Assembly (NCBI GenBank): GCA_008931825.1 | Contig: QXVZ01025168.1 | Span: 1 to 20,025, forward strand | Direction of reading: 5' to 3' | Origin: Phallusia fumigata | Lineage: Eukaryota; Chordata; Ascidiacea; Phlebobranchia; Ascidiidae | Length of the DNA: 20,025 nucleotides | Part shown: one piece after another, positions 1-12,000 of the stretch | Layout: every line of letters starts with the position of its first letter | Position numbering within the stretch: the stretch's first letter is position 1 | Notes under the pieces: model-generated | Database searches by the model: none | What the model saw: only the letters and a program-made list of their open reading frames with translations | Told to the model about the DNA's origin: nothing | Made by a program: the position numbers and the translations under genes

Positions 1-2050
1 CGTCTTCTAGCGCAAGAGAGGCCCAATGCCAGAGCACAATGCTCCAGCACTGCGGCCTCCCTCGCCCGAGAGGAGCAGAGCTACATAAAACTTACCAGCA
101 GGCGAACGTACTTGCGCAAACCACGCTTCACGTCACTGCTAGGCAAAATGCAAAGCACTCGCCGAGCAATGACGCGTCACTCTCGCTACATCAAGACGAC
201 ACCTGCAAAAGCTTGACGTTGGAGAGAAAGTGGTGTATTTAAATTCCGCGGAAAACTTTCTGTTTGTGGTATTTGAGAATAGTCACAACTGAGCGTGCAT
301 AAAACGTTTCACAGTGCTGGCGATAACGTTTGCAGACGTCCAGCGCAACGCCCACACCACAACTAGAACCCGCTCTCACGCGGCCGTCTAGCGGATGGTG
401 ATAAGTTCGTTTTCGAGCGTCGACCGGCTGTAAACGACCAAGTGCACGAGCAAGGTCGCAGCCATCGACGCCCAACGAACAGGCGCCCGTAATCTAAGCT
501 TGCGAAGAACAAAGAACGTCGGTGGCGGAAGCGACCTTACGCCGCCGACCGCCTGCTAGCAGGACATCTTATGTTTGTTGGTTCACCACAAACATTCAAA
601 GCATACACTGGGTGTGGCGACGACCTCGACATCCCCGATTTCGGCCGCTTATTTTTTGTCCTGAAATCGGTCGCCGACTTGACAGTCGACTTCATGCATT
701 GCTCTCGCCAGGCATTAGTTTTGTGACGAAGCAACATCCAATTGACGCTTTATGCGTGTACCTTCGGCAGAGATTTGTCGAGACGAGAGAAACGTTCTTA
801 CGCTGAACACGCTTCACATCACCTCTTTAGCACAGCGCTAAACTCATGCCAACGACGCGTCACGCTCGTAGCTACAGCTTGAATTAAGAGAAAAAGTGGT
901 TCATTTTGAATTCGGCAAAATACTTTCTGTTTGTGGTATTTGAAAATAGGCTCAACTAAACGTACATGAAACGTGTCACAGTGCTGACAAATCAATTTCG
1001 AAAACAGCGGCAATATTTTACAACTGTGATTTTACACATTCCAATTGGAAATAATATTCGGTTGTCAAAAAACTGCGTTTTTGTTTTGTTTTTCATTGTC
1101 CGTCCAAAAGTCGAGATCGATTTGATTTCCTATTGCCCCACTCAACTCATCGAGCTAAAGTAGCGTCAAGAACTCGACTCACCAGTAAGCTTCATCACGA
1201 ACTGCATTGCTCGCGAAATCGACTAGAACGATTACCAAGATTCTAATATCATCTGCGACGAAGTTAGGTTACGAACCTATGTCCCAAGTGCAGCAATACC
1301 CGAGAACGCAATTCGCTTGGAAACTTAAGTTATTTTTACGTAAGGGCAAACTTTTGTTTGTGGGTGTTGTTCTTCAGGCAATATATCGTCACAATTACGA
1401 TTTGCAACGCAGAGACGGTTGGGCGATTATGGATCAGGTAATTTTACTGCAAAATCTTTGTAGCAGGATATGTCGCGCCTACCACAGTTAGGAACAGCCT
1501 AGCCCTATACCAAAGTAACAAACACAACTCCATTTCTCGTTGGATAAAAAACGCTCAGAAAAAGCTTGAATGAAGCAATAAATCGCCCTTTTTCCATTTT
1601 CCAAACTACTTTTTGTATGTGGTGTTTTGAAATTGCTTCATTTTAACGCACATTTTACGTAGTAAATCACTGCAAACAATTCTTGCGCCGCCATTGGGCA
1701 AGACTATTCCAAGGACAAGATGTCAGAACTGCGCTGCCAGTTCTGCGCATTCCCAGACGTCCAACGCCGCGCCGTGACCACAGGGAGATGACGCTCTCAC
1801 TAGGCCATCTAGCGGGGGTACGAACCTCAAACGCTTGAGGAACAGGTTGACTTACTTGCTCAACCAACGTTTCACGTCAGCACTGAGCAAGGTACAAACG
1901 CCAACTACAAAAACGCGACACCTGAGCAAGATCAAACGGAGTAAATAGTGGTCTTGTTCAAGTATGCGAAAAACTGATTGTTTGTGGGGTTTAAAAATTG
2001 TCACATCTGAAAATTCATTTAACGTATGACTTACTTAATGTAAGAGCAGC
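1..2050. repeat. Degenerate long-period repeats, no gene recognised
   Basis: Several diverged copies of one unit can be seen. The phrase TTTCTGTTTGTGGTATTTGA recurs near 257 and 924, with weaker forms near 1609 and 1977. It is followed each time by a version of CAC..CTGA/ACT..ACG and then, in the first three, by a CAC(A)GTGCTG/CACTGCAAA stretch. Upstream of each sits a block resembling CACGCTTCACGTCAC...GACGCGTCAC (near 120-180, 808-870, 1868-1920). A segment with GACGTCCA...GCTCTCAC...TCTAGCGG occurs near 335-395 and 1755-1815. Spacings are about 667, 685 and 368 bp, so it is an irregular tandem array. It is more GC-rich than the rest of the window. Short open frames here do not align with the repeat pattern or resemble known proteins. 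Confidence 0.6.
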
Positions 2051-2280
2051 GACAACACGCCCCAACTGCGGCAAGGTGTGGTGAGTGCGTCTCTCAGTTG
2101 CTGGACTCTGCTAACCACGAAATGTGTAGGCGAAATGTTTTTGTTTTCTCTCTGGTCGCTTTTCCCTGTTCTTAATTGGTCTTACGATCTATAAACCCTT
2201 AGTTTTAGCTTACTGACAATGACCATCCCCAGAAAAGTGCACGTTGGATGGGAGTTGTTCTGTGCTCGAAGCCTTGCTAT
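2051..2280. other. Intergenic, nothing recognised
   Basis: This is the spacer between the repeat block and the 3' end of kelch gene 1. I see no open frame, structured RNA or clear repeat. Confidence 0.4.
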
Positions 2281-2282
2281 CA

Positions 2283-2326
2283 TCACACACAATGCCGTAA
2301 AATCAACCTTCAACAAAACGTTTATT
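2283..2326 (-). promoter_or_regulatory. Polyadenylation signal of kelch gene 1
   Basis: On the minus strand AATAAA lies at 2326-2321. A GU-rich downstream element (TTGTGTGTGATG) lies at about 2294-2283, roughly 25-40 nt further on, which is the normal metazoan arrangement. Cleavage would fall around 2300-2312. It is the only AATAAA I found on the minus strand between here and the stop codon at 2886. Confidence 0.65.
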
Positions 2327-2885
2327 GATATAAAGGTATTCCAAACTCACGCGATAAAAAATATTGGTTGATAAAATCGTTTTTGTACAAAAATGAAACT
2401 TGTACAAAAATGCCTACACATGTATAGCAAAATAAAGTAATTCTTTGGCGGGAAAATGAAATCAAATAATTAATACTGAAACAAAATCTACACAAAATAT
2501 TTCAAATTACGCCAGATCTTGCAACATCTACCTCAAAAAGATATATTTTACGTAGGTCGGGTGTTATTGAGTTTTCAATTGAATTGACAGCACAACTCAC
2601 ACCTACATTTGGGGTTTAACAAAACCAAGTGAAATATGGACAAAATTTGGACATTTTCAGAATTTTAAGAATACGAATATATTTAAAAAGGAGATATGTC
2701 TTCCAAAACAAGGATAAACAGTACCCATGACAAATATTTGTACAATGCTAAAAACAAAAAAATTGCTCATGATTAATGCATAAGGGCAAAACAAATGTAC
2801 TGTGTACAAGAAAATTACACTACTTAATCACAAAATACCAGGCACAAATTGGTACAAAAAATTAAAATGATATAACTATTATAAT
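2305..2885 (-). other. Predicted 3' UTR of kelch gene 1
   Basis: This AT-rich, non-coding stretch runs from the TAA stop at 2888-2886 to the AATAAA at 2326-2321, about 0.58 kb. It contains several TTGTACAAAAA-like motifs (around 2387-2412, 2738 and 2850). The 3' boundary is inferred from the polyadenylation signal only. Confidence 0.5.
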
Positions 2886-3006
2886 TTACACTGCAACAAC
2901 AGTCGCACTATACAATCCTTTCTCTGTTTTAAAAGCAGTTGTCCAACAATCTGAACTTGGGTCGTAAACTTCTACATATTTATCGTTCTCCAGACTGTCG
3001 GTAAAC
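2886..3006 (-). CDS. Gene 1 exon 12: kelch blade 6 and stop
   Basis: The terminal coding exon reads FTDSLENDKYVEVYDPSSDC, then WTTAF, and ends SATVVAV followed by TAA. The acceptor is TTGTTTAG. It supplies the outer strands of the sixth blade. As in many kelch proteins, the propeller may be closed by strands from both ends. Confidence 0.87.
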
Positions 3007-6000
3007 CTAAACAAGGACTTTATTAGAAAACGAGTGTAGAGTAGAATTTAAAATATTAACCACTAAACTCAAAACCCCTTCAACAACACTGCTTTAAAAA
3101 GTTCACAAAATTTTCCACTAACGCAACTGTCAGTTTTAAAAATCAAGTTTGTAACCTTTTTAATGATAAGCAGATACGTCATTTTTCTCCCAATACAAGC
3201 CACAAGAGAAAATTCAGTGCTGCTATTTCTATGTTACCTTGTTTACTATCACTTTTGTTTCAAAGCTCAGCTTTAACGTAGGAGCACACATCGCTTGTGG
3301 CACTTGGCTGAAAGGTTCCGTATAGTTTCTTTTCAGTACCACACATTTGTACTTTACATTTGCCCAGATTTTCACAACACGTTGGACAAAAGGGTTGCCA
3401 ACAGCTACTTACTTCAAATGAACGAAATCGAAGTCTTACCCTCCAACGACAAATATTCTGTTTTCCACAACGCAAGCAGATGGACGGTGGCGAGCGATTT
3501 GTAAGGACGCCAGTCTTTCCCACTGATCTGCTGCCGGATTAAATTTTTCAACAGTTGATAGATTGTTGGTGCCACGTTCTCCCCCTACTCATAAAAATAC
3601 CAAATAAACTACACTGTTTGAACCTTACCGAACCGTCCTAGTAAGGACCAAGAATGCAATAGATCGCTAAACGGTTTTTGGATTTATTAACGTTTAATCT
3701 GTTTGACAAAAAAAATTGTACAGCAGGTATTTTTAAGCTGCTTCCAGCTGACCTAATTTGTTTTAAACAGGTGATACAGCAAACAAATTAACGAATTTTA
3801 ACAAAGAAGGTGTCTGCTATTACGTCATAATATTCTAACAAACTTGGCTAAGCCTCAAATGTTATCAAGTAAGTAGTAGCCCTGAATAAAACTAGAAGGG
3901 TGGCTTTCACTATATTGCCATTCCACATACCCTATCACTCAATTTATAAGGGACATATATTCACTACATTGTTTTATATTGGGTCCCATAGTTACGTAAG
4001 CTTTTTATGGCATGATTGTTTCTGCAGGCAGAATCGCATGGGTCCCCACACATGCAAAGTTGTAGATTATGCATTTGTCAAGATACATGTCAAATTTGTA
4101 GCAGATATTTTAAATAAGTTTCATTCAATCTGTTGAGTTGGTGATTATAAAAACTTGTGGGTCCCCACACACTCAAAGTAGAGGATTATGCATCAATCTT
4201 TACACATGCCACAATAGTAGTAGATATTTCAAATAAGCCTTCATATAATCTTAGCAGGTCACTTTTAGGGGTTTAGGGTCAAATACAGCAATGTACCCTA
4301 ATGGCATGTTCTCTAAATATTCTGGGCCTATTGTGTCAAAGTATTAGTCCAATACACCACGATGGTACATTCTACAAACTGTGCAAATTTCATCCAATTC
4401 GAACATTGTCCAAAAATTTGACCCATTTTGGGGGGAAGTGGGGTCACTGATAGGGCTATTGGGTTAAACACAGAAATTGATTAACCATAATGGCAAGTTT
4501 TATAAGGTGTGAATTTCATCCAATTCGAACATTGTTTAATAATTATCCCATTTTAGGAGGCTTGCGGTGTAACCACTGGGGCTATAGAGTTAAACGAAAC
4601 TAATGACCATTACCATGACCACATCTTCCAGCTGTAAAAGTTTCATCCAAATCCACAAAACATTTCACCCCAAAAGTGCATAGACAATGTGCAGGTCCTA
4701 TTTCATCATTTTGGGGTCTAGTGGGTAACCCCTGGGGCTATGGGGCCAATCAAAACGAAAACACACTGCAATGACCATATCTATCAGTTGTAAAAGTTTC
4801 ATCAAAATCCGTCAAGCATTTTATGTCAAAAGTGTATGGACAAGTTGCAGGGGAAGAAAAAATAAAAAAATAAGTGTCCCCTTCAGGGAAGAGGATCATA
4901 ACAAAACTATTGCTGTTTTGACAAGAATAGTCAGGATAAGGCAACATTCTGGACATCAATATTAAAATAAATAAACAAACCTATGGCATATATTTCCCCA
5001 TTTAACACAACACTTGCCAAACCACTTCTTGCTTCATTGAGTGGAGGTATCATACTCCATTCTCCACTTTCAACCTCATAACGTTCACATGAAGCCAATG
5101 TATTTTCACCATCCCAACCTCCGATGCAATAAAGCACATCTAAAAAGTATGGAACGAAATTCTTTGACAAGGGTGTTTTTCCACATTGTCATTCAACGTG
5201 CAATATTACCACTTATAAAATGGATGCTAATTATTCACTATGTGTTTTACGTGGTGGGTGTGGTGACATAAATCACCTAAACCTACACTAAATAAAAAAC
5301 GGTATCAATCTTTCGACCCACGTAAGAGAGCTAGCGTGCTTACCACAGGGGATGTTAGTCGAAACAAAACAAATGTCACGCACATAGTTACAAGCTTTCT
5401 ATGATATAATTGCTTCTGCAGGCAGAAACACAAAGGTCTCCACACAGGAAGAAGTTACAAATTAATTGTAGGGCACCTTAAATATGGGTAAAGAACAGCA
5501 GCAGATATGTTTATTTAATTTAAAAGAATTTGTTTGATTTATAAATGTGTTGGTAATTATAACAAACTATGGTCTGATCTATAAACCTTAGTGTCTAAAA
5601 TGTAAAGAGCTAGTAAGTCAATTGGGGATATAGTGCAAACACAGTAATTGATGCATCACAATATTATGTTTTACAATCAGACCAAGGTTTATCCAGATCA
5701 GATATTGTTTCATATTTTGACTCATTTTAGAGGGCTAGTGGGGTAACTTCCAGGACTCCAAGGCCAAACATAGCTTACAATGCAATACAATGACTTTACT
5801 GACTGTTTTTGTATTTTATGTCATTTGGACATTGTAAACAATTTAACCCTATTTCCGAGCTAGCAGGGTAACCGCTGAAAATTTAGAGTTAAACAAATCA
5901 AACAACAATGACTCAACATTAAGTTCATTAAAATTTCAACCAATTCAGACTATTATTTACCAAGACCAGATTTACTACTTTATTCTAATTGGTCAAACCC

Positions 6001-9000
6001 TTAATGGCAAAACTGTACAGACAAACCTGCAGTAGTAAAGAAACAGAGTAAAAACAATATGTGTCCCTTTCAGGTAATCTGGCCCATAATGATAATGTCA
6101 AGTTTTATCCAAAAGTTTCTTTTACCATTGCAAATGACAGTTCCATGATAACCCCTTGAATGTAACATATTTTTATTCTTTGTCCACTTGTTTGTTTGGA
6201 TTTCAAACTTTTCACAACTTGACAAATATTCAAGATGGAATCCTCCAGTGACATAAATATGACCTAAAATACATAATTATTACTAGAGGCTGAATTTTAC
6301 CATGTTGCCATTTATCATGGACTTAAACCACCTAAAAAGGGTGGATGCTTTACCCATTAGGACTAACACGGTAACTAGTAGGGTTAAGTGACCAGACAGA
6401 ACAGGTGACACACCAAATTGACCGTATACACATACTGAAAAATGTCAGCAAATCCTTCTCATTGACACTGGGACAGAAACAAACTAGAAGGGTGGCTTTC
6501 ACCATATTTCCATTCCATATACACAATTAACCCATTTGAAAATGCATATATATTCACCATGTCATTTCACATTGGGTCCTGTAGTTACCTAAGGTTTTAT
6601 AACATGATTGTTTCTGCAGGCACAAACGCATGAGTCCCCACACATGCAAAGTTGTAGAATAATTGTAGGTTTACCTTAAATTTTTTAATGAAATGACAGA
6701 TTTGATAGTATAACTAACTATAACCCAATCTACAAACTTTGAAAGGTTAGTAAGTTAACTACCAGTAGTATAGGATAAAACACAGCAACAAATTCACCAA
6801 AATAACATGTAATGCAAATATTTACATTTAATTCAATGCGAATAGTTTTTAATAGTTAGACCCATTTAAGTGGGCTAGTGGGTTAAGTGCTTAGGCTCTA
6901 AGGTAAGACACATCAGCTATTGCACCACAATGACATGTTACACAAACTGTTCAAATTTCACCCATTTCCAACATTGTTTAGCAATTTGACCCATTTTAGG
7001 GGGCTAGTGGGGTAACCGTTTGGGCTGTAATGTAAACACAGCTATGACTGTTCCAAAATGAAATGCTCTACAAAACGTCTTAATTTCCTCCAATTCAAAC
7101 ATTGTTTAACAATTTGACCCATTTTGGGGGGCTAGTGGGGTAACTGCTGAGGCTGTGGGTTAAAACACACAAATTATTGCACCACAATGACATTTTATAC
7201 AAACTGTCCAAATTTCAACTGATTTGGAGAATGTTTAACAATTTGACCCACTCTAGGGGGCTAGTGGGGTAACTGCTGGGGCTATGGGGTAAAACACATC
7301 GATTATTACACCACAATGACATGTTAAACAAACTGTCCAAATTTAATCTAAATCGGAGATTGTTTAACAATTTGACCCAATTTAGGGGTCTAGAGGGGTA
7401 ACCATTTGGGCTATAGGGTCAAACAAAACTGATGACACAACTCCCCCACCATATCTACCAGCTGTAAAAGTTTCATGCAAATCCACAAAACATTTCATGC
7501 CAAAGTGCATAGACATAGTACAGGAAAACATTTCACTATTTTGGGGGCTAGCGGGGTAACCATTGGGAAGGGGACTCATAATTCTTGGAAGGGGACTCAT
7601 AATTACTGTTGGAATAAAACTAGAAAAAATAATCATAAAACATGACAATCTCTTTTGTATATGTTGGGAAGTGTTGCATATACGATAAATGCAGTACGGC
7701 ACTGTCCTCTACATCGCAAAATAGCAAACATATTGAGGTCATCACTGCATGATTTTCATACATTTAGATTAGTATAACTGAAGTAAATGGCATGTAAACA
7801 AAAACCTAATATTTGGGATTATAAGGTAAAAAAATGGGTAAATCCAAATTAAAGTCACAAAAGATTTTAAAATACTTTGCATTGTACCAACTATCAAAAT
7901 AGGAAACATTTAGGTGTTTTGGGGGGCTGTGGGTGAACCAATGGGTAAACTGGGGTAAAAAGTTGTCGATGCACAACTTCAGACACCCTTCTATCAGAGT
8001 AAAAACATGTGTTATCTTCATGGAAAGAGGACCCATAAAAAGCATATTTTCAGGCCTATTAAAAACAAACAGCTACTACCTTTAAACTTTTTATTCGAAT
8101 TATTAAACATCTTTTACCAAAAGTGCATGGACAATGCTGTAAAAAAGAAAGTAAAAACAATGAGACCCATGAATAGCAGGACAATAAACTTTACCACCAA
8201 TAGCTCCTATTCCATGAAATCCACGAGGTTCCAACATATCACAAGACACATTCCATCTTGTTTGATCTTTCAAATCCAACACTTCACAACTTTTCAGATA
8301 ATTTCGATCACCAGTGTATCCTCCCACAACATAAACTCTTTCTTCAACTTTGACTGAGGCTGCACCAAGTCGACTAGTGTTTAAATCCTATTGTAGACAA
8401 AAAAATTTGCAATGATTTTAAAGTTAACAAATGTTAGACACAATCCCGAAAGGAAACTTACTGGAAAGTGTTTTGGTTGTTGTCCATTGATATCATAAAC
8501 AACACATTTTTTTTCTGAATGTACACCCCCGACTACAAGAATTTCAGTATCAGTCTCTGAAACACAAATTGACATAAGTTTGTGTTTTTTGACTAAGTGG
8601 TGCTTAAACCAGGGTTGCAAAGTTGGGGTCAGTGTCATGGGAGGTTGTAGGTTTCGAATGGAGTTGCAGTTAGAGTCCTATGAATACTAGGAGTCGAAGT
8701 TAGAAAAGTCCAATTAAATCTTTGTACACTATTTTTTATAATTAAGCAATGTTGCTAATTTTTGTTTTTGAACAAGAAATTTGTGGAAGTGTTGGAAATG
8801 CTTTTTTCCACTAATTGGCAAAAAAAATCGTTTTTTAGCCTTTAAATAAACTGGAATGACGACCTTAAGTACTCAGATTACTGAGAATACTAAGAGTTGG
8901 ATTTGGCATCCTAGCAATACTGGGTTTTAGGAGTCAGAGTTAGACCTTACACCTCTGACTCTGCAACCCTTGCTTAAACTAATATCTGAACTTTAAGCTG

Positions 9001-12000
9001 CTGTTACACATAACACAAGTTTAAAAAGCACTGGCTAGGATGTCGATATGACAAAAAATATTGTAAAACTACAATGTACAAAGTCTAAAATTCTAGCTAG
9101 GCATTTTGTATAAATGTGTTCAGATAGCTGTTTGTCCCTAAATATATGCAAACAATTAGGAAGAATCCATTTGACATTTTAAGCTGTTTACAGTAGTTAA
9201 TGCCAACTGTAACAGATTTGTTCATCATATTTACAAACTGCAGCACGAAATGTTATTTTCTAAATTGTAAAGTTTTCTAAAAGGCCATGCAAAGCAAATT
9301 AATTAATGATAGTAATACAAAAGGTAATTGCCACTGCGATTTATAACTACCCAAATACCCTCAAAAGTAGAGTGGTGTTTTGAAGTGGAGCCATGTCTAG
9401 CATTCATTGCAACAAAAGTTGTTGAAATATTGCAAGTATAAAGCAATTGCAGAAAAACGTGAATCATGTGTGACGACATTAAACATATTAGTCAAACACT
9501 TACCATCTTTACATGTGCGACTCACAAAAGTGTCAACCAACATGTTGGAACAAACCAAGTTGTTTCGAACCAAATTCTTAAAAAAACACAGTTAGCTGGA
9601 AACAGGTTTTCCTATTTTACAAAATTCCCTTTCCTATTTTAAAAATTTACATTTTAAAAAAGGGGTCTTACTTTAACTTCAACAACAAAAACCTAGTCTT
9701 TGCTATGGGTTTGTTTGTCATCTAAGTCACAGCATTTAACATATCTGTTTTAATCAGTCGCATATTCTGAGTATATTAGGCATTACCTTGTTCACTAACT
9801 ACTTATGCTTAGGGATTTTCTATCATATGTAACATGCCAACTATAATTTTTGTGTTACTTATAATTTACCTCCTTGGAAATTTTAGCAACAAAGCCAAGG
9901 CTCAGCGACGAAATATCAATTTGGGAAAAAAGGTTTAGAAACAAATCCTCTCGTTGTAGAGGGTTATGATTGACCCATTGTATAATCCCTGTAAAGACTG
10001 CTTCCTCACACTTCTGCAAAAGTAAAGAATAGTTGACCTTTTACTAAAAAGCCACACAAACATAGTACCTACTCCATTTCTCTGCTTCAATATGGCAGAC
10101 ATATCATCAACATCAAGCTCCATAAAATCTCTTTGTTTTACAACAGTTGCAAAGTTTTCAGCAATTGACTGGTTTGATTTGTCGAGAACATCATCAAGAC
10201 TGTATCGCTGAGCGTAAGCTCTCAGTTTCAAACAGTTTTTAGCAGAGACAATTTGAAGAATAAATTGATTACAAAACAACTTCAGATCTAAAAAAATGCA
10301 CTAAGAATTATTTTTTGTAGTAACATATTTCACTGAATAAACATTTTAGAAAGTTGGCATTTAAAAATATAACTTCTGTATCATAGGCGTCGATTTTCAG
10401 GGTGGCAGCAACCCCAGAAATTTCCTTAATTTGGTATTATATTTTTGCTTTGAAAACATATGTTGCTTGTGCCGACACGAGGATTTTCTAAACTTGTTTG
10501 TGCGAGGCAAGCAGTGAAAGTTTTCTTTTCATTTGTTAACAAGTAAGTCTCATTTTGCGCATCTTTTGTTCCATATTTACTGATAATATTAGGAAAAACA
10601 GAAAGTATAATAACTGTACAAACCTATAGTCGCACATTGTGTAATTTGATCTTGTGTCAGACCACCTGGATTTAATCTTTTCGCCACCCCACATGAAAAA
10701 AAGTTTGAAAAAAATCGACGCCTATGGCTATGATGACAACACAAATATTTTCTCACCAAAGCAACTCAAAGTAAAAATTTTACCGACCATTAATTGGATA
10801 CATATTCAATACCTGCATTACATTGGGTCCCTAATTCCCTTGGCATTTTATAACATAACTGTTTCTGCTAGCATAAACATGCAATTTATGAATAGTAATG
10901 TGGCTTAAGGACGTGATCGATTTAGAAAAAGGGTTTAAAAATCTTAACAAAAAGTAGAGAATTCCATTTGTCAAGTAACTAAAACATTTACTTACATCAT
11001 GTCAATTTCAATCTCAATGTCAAAAACATGATTTAAACCCCACAGCCACACTAACCAATAACTTGACCTGCAGTGACCTTTGGCTGAGTCACAGCAAACC
11101 ATACAACAAACTCTAAACCACCCTTTCCAACGCGGTTTCAGCAATGCCCTATAAATCCAATAATCTCTTCATATATGTTATGAGGTGTTGCGTCTGCGAT
11201 AAATTCAACTACATGGGGCAGCGAAATGGCAAAACTAAAAATAAAAACGGTTAAATAAATTGCTGTTCTGTACTGTTTTCTACATCAAAAAGCAAACAGC
11301 CAAAGTTTAACTAGAGAGGTGGTGTTCTCCAGTCACACCAACCAATAGTTTGACCTGCAGTGACCTTTGGAAGAGCATAGTAAACTGCAAACTCTAAACT
11401 ACCCTTTACAACATGGTTTCAGCAACTTGCTGTAAATCTAACAACATTGTGCTTTTTGACCAACCAAATAATCTTACATGCTACTGTACAAGAGAGTGCA
11501 ACTGTAAATGAGAGCAAAGCTATTGTACTGTTTTATCTTTTACACCATTATTTAGCAAACGCATCTCAGTTAACACTACGTAATCACATAAAGTGGCGTA
11601 GTATCAACAGCTGGAATTCGTCTGTCATAAAAATGATTAAAATGATCTCTTTATACATGTTGGGAGGTGTTGCGTGTACGAACGAATAAACAAATCGCTG
11701 TGGCGCACTGTCTTCTACATCGCAAAAGAGCAAACATATTGAGGTCATCACCGCTTAATTTTAATCAGCAAAACACCCACCTTGCCGCACTGAATAAACG
11801 CCCAATTATGTGTGAAATAGCAGCCTGTTACCAACCTCTGAGCATTGCATCGCTTGTGTCATCAGGTCTTGCATTTGGGACAATACAGTCAGTGTTTATA
11901 CATGTATTTGCAGTTGTAAGGGTAAATACTTGACCGATCAGGCTAAAACTTTAAACAACCAATGAAAAGCACCCTGCATATGTACATTTTTTATTTGGAT

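Noticed and set aside
522..1491. Open frames of 64-94 codons on both strands
   Set aside because: They overlap each other and the degenerate repeat units, have no recognisable domain or splice context, and their frames are not kept between repeat copies.
6830..7560. CRISPR-like regular repeats
   Set aside because: The period is 128-129 bp, the units are diverged over their whole length with no distinct spacers, and they sit in a eukaryotic intron.
7382..7702. 106-codon minus-strand open frame
   Set aside because: It covers the end of the tandem-repeat core and the hairpin arm. The translation reflects repeat DNA and there is no support from other copies.
8007..8357. 116-codon plus-strand open frame
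   Set aside because: It is antisense to kelch exon 8, which has clear domain evidence and splice sites.
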